DNA of 64,000 nucleotides from an uncultured Roseobacter sp. GTDB taxonomy: Bacteria; Pseudomonadota; Alphaproteobacteria; Rhodobacterales; Rhodobacteraceae. This document shows, piece by piece, positions 52,802 to 61,403 of the stretch (its first letter is position 1; every line of letters begins with the position of its first letter). The translations under genes and the position numbers were made by a program. The DNA lies in the NCBI GenBank assembly GCA_947488305.1, contig CANKZM010000001.1, positions 434,001 through 498,000 of the forward strand, written 5' to 3'. Under the pieces are notes generated by a model that saw nothing but the letters and a program-made list of their open reading frames with translations, was not told the DNA's origin and ran no database searches.

Positions 52802-53938
52802 ATGCAGTTTATCGATCTGGCAGCACAGCAGCAGCGTATCAGGCAGCGCATTGATGCACGCATAGCGGCCGTGTTGGACCACGGCAATTACATCATGGGG
52901 CCCGAGGTTGCCGAGCTGGAGAGCGCTCTTGCAGCCTTTTGTGGTGCCGGGCATTGCATTAGTTGCGCGAATGGGACGGATGCCCTGCAGCTTGCGCTAA
53001 TGGCGCTGGAAGTCGGACCGGGCGACGCCGTTTTTGTCCCCTCTTTCACCTTTGCCGCATCGGCAGAAGTTGTGCCCTTTGTCGGCGCGACACCGGTATT
53101 TGTCGACATTGAACTCGACACCTACAATATGTCCGCAGAGAGTTTGCAGAATGCCATTGAGGCCGCAAGAAATATGGGGCTGAGGCCAGCTGCGGTGATG
53201 CCGGTTGACCTGTTTGGGCGTCCTGCAGACTACGAAAAGATCACAGAGATCACCAAAGCCGAAGGAATGGTCTTGATCTGCGACAGCGCGCAAGGGTGGG
53301 GCGCGCAATACAAAGGGCGCGTGACGGGCGCTTTGGGAGACATCACGACTACTTCCTTTTTTCCCGCCAAACCGCTTGGATGCTATGGAGATGGGGGCGC
53401 CATATTCACCGATGATCCGGAGATTGCAGCGGTTATCGACAGCTACCGCGTTCACGGGAAAGGAACAGAGAAATACGACAATGTCCGGGTGGGCATGAAC
53501 TCGCGGCTGGACACCCTGCAGGCGGCAATCCTTTTGGAAAAGCTGGCGATTTACGCAGACGAGCTTGATCAGCGCGAGCGAATTGCACGCCGCTACACCG
53601 CCGCCTTGTCCGATCAGTTCATTGTCCCCGAAATGCCGCAGGACATCAGATCAACGTGGGCACAATATACCATCAGGGTTGGCTCCGAAGCGCAGCGCAC
53701 CCGCGCCCAAGGTGCCCTCAAGGACGTAGGGATTCCGACCGCCATCTACTATCCGAAGCCGCTGCACCAGCAGACCGCCTATCGTGACTTTCCACGTGAC
53801 CCCAAGGGTTTGGAAAACAGTGAGATTGCGGCGTCCAGCGTCTTCAGTGTTCCCATGAGCCCCTACCTGACGGAAGCCGACCAGGACAAAGTCATTGCCG
53901 CGCTGATGTCGTTACGCATCAATGACCTGGAAACCTGA
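52802..53938 (+). CDS. wbpE: WbpE/WlbC-type sugar 3-aminotransferase
   Basis: A 378-residue DegT/DnrJ/EryC1 aminotransferase. It begins MQFIDLAAQQQRIRQRIDAR, binds PLP phosphate through CANGTDALQLALMAL, and has the Schiff-base lysine in TSFFPAKPLGCYGDGGAIF. It fits WbpE, which converts UDP-3-keto-GlcNAcA to UDP-GlcNAc3NA with glutamate. The 3' end overlaps the next gene by 17 bases. Confidence 0.9.
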   Translation: MQFIDLAAQQQRIRQRIDARIAAVLDHGNYIMGPEVAELESALAAFCGAGHCISCANGTDALQLALMALEVGPGDAVFVPSFTFAASAEVVPFVGATPVFVDIELDTYNMSAESLQNAIEAARNMGLRPAAVMPVDLFGRPADYEKITEITKAEGMVLICDSAQGWGAQYKGRVTGALGDITTTSFFPAKPLGCYGDGGAIFTDDPEIAAVIDSYRVHGKGTEKYDNVRVGMNSRLDTLQAAILLEKLAIYADELDQRERIARRYTAALSDQFIVPEMPQDIRSTWAQYTIRVGSEAQRTRAQGALKDVGIPTAIYYPKPLHQQTAYRDFPRDPKGLENSEIAASSVFSVPMSPYLTEADQDKVIAALMSLRINDLET

Positions 53939-55481
53939 TTGGGGCGATGCCGTGACATCCGAGGATCGGAGCAAGATAATCAGCCTGACATATCACGAGA
54001 TCACCGCCGATCCGCGTGTTCTCAAGCAGGCCAGAGTGCTTCAAAAGAACGGCTATGCTGTAAATGTGTTTTGCGACTTGCCCGAAGGGATGCCCGAGCA
54101 CGACACGATCGATGGCGTAGAGGTAACGCGATTTCGCTGCTATCACCCTTCTGGCGTTACCAAAGCTGCCTTTGACGAAATGAACTTTCTCAATCAGGCG
54201 CGCGAAGCCGTTGCTAGAAAATTCCTTCCCTATGCACGCGAATGTCAGCGTTTGGAAGAAATGCGACCCTTTCTGCAACAAAAATTCGGGGACGATGTGC
54301 TTGAGCGCGCGCAGTCAAGCTACTTCAAGCAAAGCTCCGGAAGTGAGCGGAAAAGGCGGTTGCTAGAGTATCTCTACCTGAACCTGCGACTTCTTCTTTT
54401 TAGGACCCCCGCAGGCAGTGGAACGACACAAAAGCGCGGCGTCGATGTCATGGCATTGGGCAAGCTGCGCAGGAAACTGTTTCAGGTTGATGCAATCGTC
54501 TATCACGCGAATTTTCCCGATCTGGACCCAGAACAAAAATACCTGGCGGTTCATGCGCATGATATCTATTGCCTGCCCGCGGGTGTCATGTTGTCGAAAA
54601 AGCTGGGAGTGCCACTTGTCTATGACGCGCACGAGTATGAGCCAGCGCGCGCGACAAAAATTGATGTTGATGCGCCCGGGCTTCCCGAAGCGTTGGAAGA
54701 TGACTGTTTCGGATCTGTCAGCCGGATGATCACGGTGTCGGAAGGTATTGCAGCCTTATATGCGAAGCGTTTTGCGGGGCCCGCACCAACAATCGTCATG
54801 AATGCGCCTGAAATTGATACCACCAAGTTGCAAGAAGATGTCGTTGTTCCTGCCGGTTTGAAAACGGTACGAGAGCAAGCAGATCTGGGCGACGATGTTC
54901 CTCTAGTCGTGTTCACAGGACTTATTCAGCGAGAACACCGGGGGTTGGACAAGGTTCTGAATGCAATGGCGCATTTGCCCGATGCGCATCTTGTCTCCCT
55001 TGGACCGCGGAATCGAGGCGATGACCGGTGGTTTTTGCGAATGGCGGAACAACTCGGTCTGAGTAAGCGCGTGCATCTGCTGCCACCAGTTGATGCGCGT
55101 GATGTTCCGGCGGCGATAAGCTCAGCTCATTTATCGGTATGTCCATTTCAGGACGTTTCACTGAATCACCGACTTGCCATGCCGAACAAGCTCTTCGAAG
55201 CAGCCTTTGCGCGCATACCGATTTGCGTGTCGGATTTACCTGAGATGAAACGGTTTGTGGAAAGGCTTGGGATCGGCCGGGTGATGGATCAAACTGATCC
55301 CAAAGCCATCGCTGCCGCCTTTCAGGATGTATTTGACAATCGCGAGGACTACCTGATGGGACCGCAAGCCGAAAGGGAACTGTTCGAGGTCTACAGTTGG
55401 CAAGCGCAATCTGAAAAGCTGCTGGCTTTGTATCATGACCTTATAGGGGAACCTGCAGCGCGCTACCACGAGGCGACATGA
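53922..55481 (+). CDS. GT4-type glycosyltransferase
   Basis: A 519-residue GT-B fold glycosyltransferase. The N-lobe starts ISLTYHEITADPRVLKQARV and includes HAHDIYCLPAGVMLSKKLGV and YDAHEYEPAR; the C-lobe has VVFTGLIQREHRGLDKVLNA, RVHLLPPVDARDVPAAISSA and the nucleotide-binding MPNKLFEAAFARIPICVSDL. A central insertion of about 80 residues lies near residues 85-165. It is translationally coupled to wbpE, so a role in transferring the diacetamido-uronic acid or its neighbour is likely. Donor and acceptor are unknown. Confidence 0.83.
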   Translation: MTWKPDWGDAVTSEDRSKIISLTYHEITADPRVLKQARVLQKNGYAVNVFCDLPEGMPEHDTIDGVEVTRFRCYHPSGVTKAAFDEMNFLNQAREAVARKFLPYARECQRLEEMRPFLQQKFGDDVLERAQSSYFKQSSGSERKRRLLEYLYLNLRLLLFRTPAGSGTTQKRGVDVMALGKLRRKLFQVDAIVYHANFPDLDPEQKYLAVHAHDIYCLPAGVMLSKKLGVPLVYDAHEYEPARATKIDVDAPGLPEALEDDCFGSVSRMITVSEGIAALYAKRFAGPAPTIVMNAPEIDTTKLQEDVVVPAGLKTVREQADLGDDVPLVVFTGLIQREHRGLDKVLNAMAHLPDAHLVSLGPRNRGDDRWFLRMAEQLGLSKRVHLLPPVDARDVPAAISSAHLSVCPFQDVSLNHRLAMPNKLFEAAFARIPICVSDLPEMKRFVERLGIGRVMDQTDPKAIAAAFQDVFDNREDYLMGPQAERELFEVYSWQAQSEKLLALYHDLIGEPAARYHEAT

Positions 55482-55539
55482 GAAAACCAGTTCAATACAT
55501 TGCAAACGTAACGCTTTGGGAAGTGACGACGGCTTGACG

Positions 55540-56619
55540 TTATTGCGCGGCCACGATCTGTTCAACGATCCTTTGAGAGACGTTACCGGTTCCGTAGAGT
55601 GCCAAATCTTCGCCAACTGTCCCAATCCTGGCGCGAACCATTTCCGCGATCACTTGTCCGGAGACAGGAGGGCACAGACAATTCCAGCCAGTGTCGATCA
55701 GTTCAGTCCATTCGGTCTCATCTCGCAACGTCACGCAGGGTACACGCTGAAAATAGGCCTCTTTCTGCACGCCGCCAGAGTCGGTTACAACCAGTGCGGA
55801 CTTTCTTTCCAGTGCAATCATGTCGAGAAAGCCGACAGGTTCGATGATCTTTATGTCTGGGCTAATGTGCATGCCGGCGGCTTCAATACGGGAGCTGGTG
55901 CGTGGATGGAGTGGCAACAACACAGGAATGTCGCGCGCTACTTCGCCTAGCCCCTCAAAAATCGCCTCCAGACGTTCAGGGTCGTCCGTATTTTCCTGAC
56001 GATGCACTGTGGCCAGGATGAAACCGCCTTTTTCCAATTGAATATCTAGGGCGATCTGACTTTTCTGATCCGCTATTTCGCCAAATAACTCCGCGGCATC
56101 CTGCATAACATCGCCGACCTGAAAAACCTTGTCTGATGGGACACCCTCGTTTTTCAGGTTTTCGGTCGCCGTTGTGGTCGGAGTGAAAAGCAGATCAGAA
56201 CAGTGGTCTGTCAGAATTCGGTTCACTTCCTCGGGCATCCGTCTGTTGAAAGATCGCAATCCTGCTTCTACATGGGCGACACGAATATGCATTTTTGCAG
56301 CCGCCAGCCCGCCGGCGATTGTCGAGTTGGTATCGCCGAACAATACGACCCAGTCCGGTTTTTCCTCCTGGAAGACGGCCTCCAGCTTTTCAAGCATCTG
56401 CCCTGTCATAGCCCCATGGCTCAGTCCGGAGATGCCCAGGTTGTACCGAGGTACAGGCATGTCCAGTTCCTCAAAGAACACATCAGACATATTCGCATCA
56501 AAATGCTGACCTGTATGAATGATCACCTCACTTACGCCAGCGGCTTGCTTAAGCGCACGTGAAAGCGGCGCGCTTTTGATGAATTGGGGCCGCGCCCCGA
56601 TCACAGTGCATATTTTCAT
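55540..56619 (-). CDS. wbpI: WbpI-type UDP-GlcNAc3NAcA 2-epimerase
   Basis: A 359-residue non-hydrolysing UDP-sugar 2-epimerase. It starts MKICTVIGARPQFIKSAPLS, with LFGDTNSTIAGGLAAAKMHI, HVEAGLRSFNRRMPEEVNRI and the late VVTDSGGVQKEAYFQRVPCV, all full-length family motifs. Because the other four Wbp enzymes are next to it, the 2,3-diacetamido epimerase (WbpI) is more likely than plain WecB. It is the second gene of the minus-strand pair wbpA-wbpI and is convergent with the glycosyltransferase, 58 bp apart. Confidence 0.85.
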   Translation of the reverse strand: MKICTVIGARPQFIKSAPLSRALKQAAGVSEVIIHTGQHFDANMSDVFFEELDMPVPRYNLGISGLSHGAMTGQMLEKLEAVFQEEKPDWVVLFGDTNSTIAGGLAAAKMHIRVAHVEAGLRSFNRRMPEEVNRILTDHCSDLLFTPTTTATENLKNEGVPSDKVFQVGDVMQDAAELFGEIADQKSQIALDIQLEKGGFILATVHRQENTDDPERLEAIFEGLGEVARDIPVLLPLHPRTSSRIEAAGMHISPDIKIIEPVGFLDMIALERKSALVVTDSGGVQKEAYFQRVPCVTLRDETEWTELIDTGWNCLCPPVSGQVIAEMVRARIGTVGEDLALYGTGNVSQRIVEQIVAAQ

Positions 56620-56680
56620 GTGAACTCCGTTTCCTGTGATCCGAGGCAGGATTAGTGACCGCAAATTTGGCTTTTAGAGA

Positions 56681-58009
56681 TCATGCGGTCGGCATCTTTA
56701 AGCCCATGCGTCTATAAACTCCGCGCGTGTCGATAAGCAGCGGCGCATGTTCTGCGATCATGTTGTAGTCGAATGTCGTGTGATCGGTCAGTAAGAGCAC
56801 TGCGTCCTGCTTACCGAGAAATTCAGGAGTCAGCGATACAGACTCCAGATCGAACGAGTGTTCCCGCATAATTGGGAACGTTGGCACATTCGGATCGGAG
56901 TAGGACAGTTCGGCCCCCCAGTTGCGCAACTGTTCCATCACCAGGACAGATGGACTTTCACGCACGTCGTCTATGTCTCGTTTGTAGGCAATACCGAGGA
57001 CGAGCACCTTGGCCCCGCTCAGAGCTTTGCCCCGTTCAGAGAGTGCACGCACCAATTTGCTCACTGCATAGGATGGCATGGACGCGTTGATCTCTCCCGC
57101 AAGTTCGATAAAGCGGGTGTGAAGTCCGAATTCTCGCGCCTTCCATGTCAGATAAAACGGGTCGATCGGGATGCAATGACCGCCAATGCCTGGACCGGGG
57201 TAATAGGCGGTGAATCCAAATGGTTTCGTCGCGGCGGCGTCGATAACTTCAAATATGTCGAGGCCCATCTGGTCGGCCACAATCTTCATCTCGTTCATTA
57301 GACCGATGTTAACAGAGCGCTGGATGTTCTCCAGCAGCTTGGTCATCTCGGCGGCCTTGGTAGAGCTTACGGGGACTACCTTCGTGATGAAGGCCTCATA
57401 CAGCAACACACCGACGTCGCGGCAGTTTTCTGTATCACCACCCAGCACTTTGGGGATGGTATGCGTATTGAAATTGGCGTTCCCGGGATCTTCACGTTCT
57501 GGCGAATAGACGAGGAAAAACTCGTTTCCAACTTCGAGCCCGGCCTGCTCAATGTAAGGCTTAAGAACTTCTTCCGTTGTGCCGGGCCAAGTGGTGCTTT
57601 CCAAGGCGAGCAACTGTCCGGCGCGAAGGTGCGCCCGAATTGCGTCCATCGTCGACGTAACAAAACTCAGGTCAGGTTCACGGGTTTTGTCGAGCGGGGT
57701 CGGTACGCAGATAATCAATGCGTCACATTCCGTCGCGCGGGAAAAATCATCCGTTACTTCGAACCCGGATTTCTTCAATTCTTGCAACGCGCTATTTGGA
57801 ATATGACCAATCGGGCTCTGGCAGGCATTCAGCTGCGCAATGCGATCCTTTAAAATATCAAAGCCAAGGACAGGAAAACCAGCGGAGCCGGCGGCGACGG
57901 CGAGGGGAATACCAACATAACCCATGCCTATGATGCCAAGCTTTGCGCTCCTGTCGCCGATTTTGCTCAGCAGCTTTTCTTTGATCTCCGAATTTGGGGT
58001 AATGGACAT
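56681..58009 (-). CDS. wbpA: WbpA-type UDP-GlcNAc 6-dehydrogenase
   Basis: A 442-residue UDP-sugar dehydrogenase. The NAD motif is [19 protein letters not shown], the central part carries [20 protein letters not shown] and [20 protein letters not shown], and the catalytic cysteine is in [19 protein letters not shown]. This is the WbpA/WecC branch that makes UDP-GlcNAcA, the first step of the ManNAc3NAcA pathway. ATG 58009 is preferred to GTG 58015, which overlaps the AAGG site. It lies 61 bp upstream of wbpI. Confidence 0.88.
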   Translation of the reverse strand: MSITPNSEIKEKLLSKIGDRSAKLGIIGMGYVGIPLAVAAGSAGFPVLGFDILKDRIAQLNACQSPIGHIPNSALQELKKSGFEVTDDFSRATECDALIICVPTPLDKTREPDLSFVTSTMDAIRAHLRAGQLLALESTTWPGTTEEVLKPYIEQAGLEVGNEFFLVYSPEREDPGNANFNTHTIPKVLGGDTENCRDVGVLLYEAFITKVVPVSSTKAAEMTKLLENIQRSVNIGLMNEMKIVADQMGLDIFEVIDAAATKPFGFTAYYPGPGIGGHCIPIDPFYLTWKAREFGLHTRFIELAGEINASMPSYAVSKLVRALSERGKALSGAKVLVLGIAYKRDIDDVRESPSVLVMEQLRNWGAELSYSDPNVPTFPIMREHSFDLESVSLTPEFLGKQDAVLLLTDHTTFDYNMIAEHAPLLIDTRGVYRRMGLKMPTA

Positions 58010-58389
58010 TGACACTCTGCCTTTGGTTTTCTTGCAATCACCGACCTAAAGGAACAGCGGTATCGTAGCAACCATCAAGAGGAGCAGCTTCATTTTTCGA
58101 CCGTTTCGGGTTGTAGCTTGGCTTCGAATGGTTGCGAGCGTCCCGAATGCAACAACTTATCTTGCTGTGGCTCAAAGAATTCTGCGTGCCGTAGGAGGCT
58201 TGTTGCCTGCTTTCCGGCAAGGCCGACAGGTGGCAAACGTTGAACTTTGGAGCGCTTCGCATTCTGCATCTCGATTAGACCCACAGGCTGGACAGCACCC
58301 GGTCGCAGTGCAATGGTTGGCATGTTGCGAGGCGGACATCTTACTGGTGCTGTTGAGCTCTATGCAATCCGTTGGAAGTAGCGAAGAAC
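58010..58389. other. 380-bp intergenic region, divergent glycan promoters
   Basis: A spacer between the wbpA gene and the membrane-protein operon. Open frames of 60-115 codons exist on both strands but lack start signals and family likeness and are probably noise. The plus strand has a short frame ending at 58380 (GGHLTGAVELYAIRWK) that could be the end of a lost gene, but this is weak. No hairpin or palindrome stands out. Confidence 0.5.
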
Positions 58390-60357
58390 ATGGATCTAAT
58401 TCGGAAACCGGCCATGTTTTTTTTGGGTTTGGTTCTTGTTGTTGCATTCTTTACACACACCTACGCTCTCAATCTTGATCTAAACATCGCCGCGCGCGGG
58501 TTTTCGATTCTGGAGGTGCTGCAGGCTCGCGAAAATGATGCGGGATTCTTGCGTGACTACCCTGGTGGCGCACGCTTGACGACAGCGACCAGCCCGACAG
58601 TGTATCTGTACTTTCTCGGCGACAGCATTGGGTTTAGCTGGATGGGCATGGTTTACGCCATGATCTTTCTGGAAATGTGCGTGTTGCTGGTGGGCGCCCG
58701 CTTACTTTGGGCGGCGCTGCTGCCCGAAACGGTTCTGACAACTTCAAGAGAAATGGCTGTGACAGATCTCATGTTCGTGTGGGTTTCAGCGCTACTCCTG
58801 ACATCATGTATGCAGCGGGCCAACCTTGCCAATTTCGGATTTCCGTTCTTTCATGGACAATTCTATGGCTTTGCGGATGGTGCGCGGCTTGCTGTTTTGG
58901 CGATGATACTGCGCCAACGGTGGGTGGCCGGTGCAGCATACTTTGTAATCTGTTTTGCCATCCATCCAATAAAAGCAGCGGTGATTGCTGTCTTCTGTTT
59001 GCCGTGCGTCTTGCGCAATTGGCGGTCTCTGGGCAGTTCCCAATTCATCGTTGCGGCCATCGTGAGCGTTGCGGGTACGGTGCTTTGGACCTTTGTTGTT
59101 TTGAAAGGTCACGGTTCAGAAGCAAGCGTACCCTTCGACGATTTCATAGCTTATACGAGAACATTTCAGGTTCATTGGTACCCGCTCGACATGGGGGTCT
59201 TCAGCGACAGGCATCTGAAAGGTGCGACGCCCTTCTTGGCGCTGACTGTTGTCATGCTATTGGCATTAGCACAAAGCGGATGGTCCGCAGATACACGCCG
59301 GAATCTTCAGCTTGGATTGGTTGTTGCGGTGGTTGTCAGCGCAGCCGGGGTCTATGTTTCTGCCAATCCTCAGTCGGCGACCTTGGTGCGTATTAGTCTC
59401 GTACGTGCATCAAATGCTATTACGCTTCTCGCGCCAATCGTCATTGTCGTGGGTAGCTTTCTAGCTTGGCGGGAGCGTAATTGGCTTCTGACAGCGGGTT
59501 TCTTCGCCTTTGTCACGACATCGTTCACGGTGGAATTAGGTGAGGCGACGTTGCCTGCTGTCTTCGCGGTTTTTCTGGTCTATTTGCACTTTCGAGGAAC
59601 CCGACAGATAGGAATTCTGTTGGCGACTGCGACAGCCTTGTTGTTACTGTGCATCGCCTATTTTGCGGCAGTTGAAACGGGCTTAAAAAGTTCCCTGATC
59701 GGCATGTTGCCAGCGCTTCTTATTTTCGGATTTGTCTATTTTCTGCTCAGATCCTTGCATCTCCGTCAAACGCCAGTACTCGGCGGCAACCTGGCGATTT
59801 ACATCCTTACCGTTGCGATGATTGGGGGTGGTCTTGTTTTTGGGCTCGATCGATACGATCGTTTTTCCAAGCGACCAGACGAATTTAGCGCTTACAAAGA
59901 AACCCAAGTTTGGGCAAATCGCAATACGTCGGCCACTGCATTGTTTATGGTGGATCCTTGCAGATGGTATGGCTGGCGAGATTTCTCCGGGCGGGCGTCA
60001 ATTGGCACAGTTCGAGAATGGTACATGACGGCTTGGCTTTACACTGACGACGGTGAAATGTTAGCGCGGGGTGACGCTATCGCCAATGACCTCGGATTTG
60101 ACGTGCAACCCTTTCGAAACACTCCGCGCTCAAATAAACAGATTTGCGATGCGGCCCGAACGGCTTACTACGATCTATCGTTTCAGGGACATTCCCGTGT
60201 CGCGGATCGTCACGACGTGAATTATTTTGTGTTTGAAAAACAGTACCTGAACGAATTGCCCTCGACCCTTGAAGATCTGGCGGATTACCAGAACGAATAT
60301 TTCATGGTGTTATCTGCAGAAAGGCTAAGAAATTGGCAGACAAAAACGTCACGCTGA
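58390..60357 (+). CDS. large polytopic membrane protein, GT-C-like (function unknown)
   Basis: A 655-residue protein with about 12 hydrophobic helices to residue about 500, then an extracytoplasmic C-terminal part (ATALFMVDPCRWYGWRDFSG then RASIGTVREWYMTAW) that resembles the soluble end of DUF6798/GT-C type proteins. Helix one is followed by a loop of about 55 residues with acidic residues, the position of the metal or substrate site in GT-C enzymes. It could be a glycosyltransferase using a polyprenyl-phosphate sugar, or a polymerase. The gene overlaps the GT2 gene by 25 bases, so they act together. I cannot name a function. Confidence 0.7.
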   Translation: MDLIRKPAMFFLGLVLVVAFFTHTYALNLDLNIAARGFSILEVLQARENDAGFLRDYPGGARLTTATSPTVYLYFLGDSIGFSWMGMVYAMIFLEMCVLLVGARLLWAALLPETVLTTSREMAVTDLMFVWVSALLLTSCMQRANLANFGFPFFHGQFYGFADGARLAVLAMILRQRWVAGAAYFVICFAIHPIKAAVIAVFCLPCVLRNWRSLGSSQFIVAAIVSVAGTVLWTFVVLKGHGSEASVPFDDFIAYTRTFQVHWYPLDMGVFSDRHLKGATPFLALTVVMLLALAQSGWSADTRRNLQLGLVVAVVVSAAGVYVSANPQSATLVRISLVRASNAITLLAPIVIVVGSFLAWRERNWLLTAGFFAFVTTSFTVELGEATLPAVFAVFLVYLHFRGTRQIGILLATATALLLLCIAYFAAVETGLKSSLIGMLPALLIFGFVYFLLRSLHLRQTPVLGGNLAIYILTVAMIGGGLVFGLDRYDRFSKRPDEFSAYKETQVWANRNTSATALFMVDPCRWYGWRDFSGRASIGTVREWYMTAWLYTDDGEMLARGDAIANDLGFDVQPFRNTPRSNKQICDAARTAYYDLSFQGHSRVADRHDVNYFVFEKQYLNELPSTLEDLADYQNEYFMVLSAERLRNWQTKTSR

Positions 60358-61400
60358 CACTTGCTATTCCGGCTTTGAACGAAGCGTCCATTATCATGGG
60401 CAATGTCAATGAGCTCAAGAATTGGATGTCAGAGAACCTGCCAGACACCAGCTTTGAGGTGCTGGTCATCGACGATGGGTCTACCGATGGCATGGGAGAG
60501 TTGTTGGAGGAAGAGGCCGCCAAAGACAAACGACTGAGAGTTGTGCATCATGCTACAAATCTGGGGCGGGGGCGCGGTGTGCGCACCGCAATGGAAAATA
60601 GCCGGGGTGACTTTCTGATCGTGCTCGATGCGGATCTTTCCTACGGTCCTGACCATATCCCAGCTTTGCTGGAACCACTACAAAACAATAAAGCCGACAT
60701 CACTCTGGCCTCGCCATATCATAAGGATGGAGAGGTGCAGAATGTGCCCTCTACACGCGCTGCCATTTCGCGTTGGGGAAATCGTGTTCTTGCGAATTCC
60801 TTTCGCAGTGACATCAGTACCGCGACATGCATTGTGCGCGGATACAATCGTGATGTCATCGACCACCTCGAATTGGTGAACGAGGGCAAGGACCTTCATC
60901 TCGAACTTCTCTACAAGGCTGAAGTGCTCGGGTTCAGAATTAAGGAGGTGCCAGCGAAACTGATCTGGAGAGATCGCAACCGCGGCAAGCCGAGCAGACG
61001 GCGTGGTGGCTGGCTGTTAGACAATCCATTTGTGAAGATGCGCCATGTCTTTGTCAGCCATTTTCTCTTCAACTTTATTGCGAAACCAAAATTCCTGTTT
61101 CTGGGCCCGGTCTTGCTCGGTTTCATTCTGTCGTTATACGGGACTGCTTCTCTCGTTTGGTCCTTTGTGGGGCGGGTCGCCACCGGTCAGGAGACACCGC
61201 TGCGCCAAACTTTGATCGACGGGCAATTGACTTTGACCATAACCGTTATTGCGTTTATTTTGTCGGTCTTTTTTCTTTTCATCTTCTTCGTCGCGTCTCA
61301 GGCAAAGCGTTATTTCGAGGAGCAGTACATTCTGGCGACGCGCAGTCATTATGTGCTGAAGAAGACCTACGCCAAGCTGAACGAAAAGCCCGAAGAATAA
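60333..61400 (+). CDS. GT2 polyprenyl-phosphate sugar synthase-like glycosyltransferase
   Basis: A 355-residue family 2 glycosyltransferase of the DPM1/ALG5-like group with a C-terminal membrane domain of two helices. The nucleotide-sugar site is LTLAIPALNEASIIMGNV, VIDDGSTDGMGE and the DxD DADLSYGP. The start is a TTG at 60333 with AAGG about nine bases upstream; the next in-frame ATG lies past the needed IPALNEA strand, so it cannot be used. It probably loads a sugar on a lipid carrier for the overlapping GT-C-like protein. The donor sugar is unknown. Confidence 0.8.
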   Translation: MADKNVTLTLAIPALNEASIIMGNVNELKNWMSENLPDTSFEVLVIDDGSTDGMGELLEEEAAKDKRLRVVHHATNLGRGRGVRTAMENSRGDFLIVLDADLSYGPDHIPALLEPLQNNKADITLASPYHKDGEVQNVPSTRAAISRWGNRVLANSFRSDISTATCIVRGYNRDVIDHLELVNEGKDLHLELLYKAEVLGFRIKEVPAKLIWRDRNRGKPSRRRGGWLLDNPFVKMRHVFVSHFLFNFIAKPKFLFLGPVLLGFILSLYGTASLVWSFVGRVATGQETPLRQTLIDGQLTLTITVIAFILSVFFLFIFFVASQAKRYFEEQYILATRSHYVLKKTYAKLNEKPEE

Positions 61401-61403
61401 CCG

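Noticed and set aside
58128-58478. 116-codon plus-strand frame before the membrane-protein gene
   Set aside because: It overlaps the start of the 655-residue protein in another frame and shows no family features.
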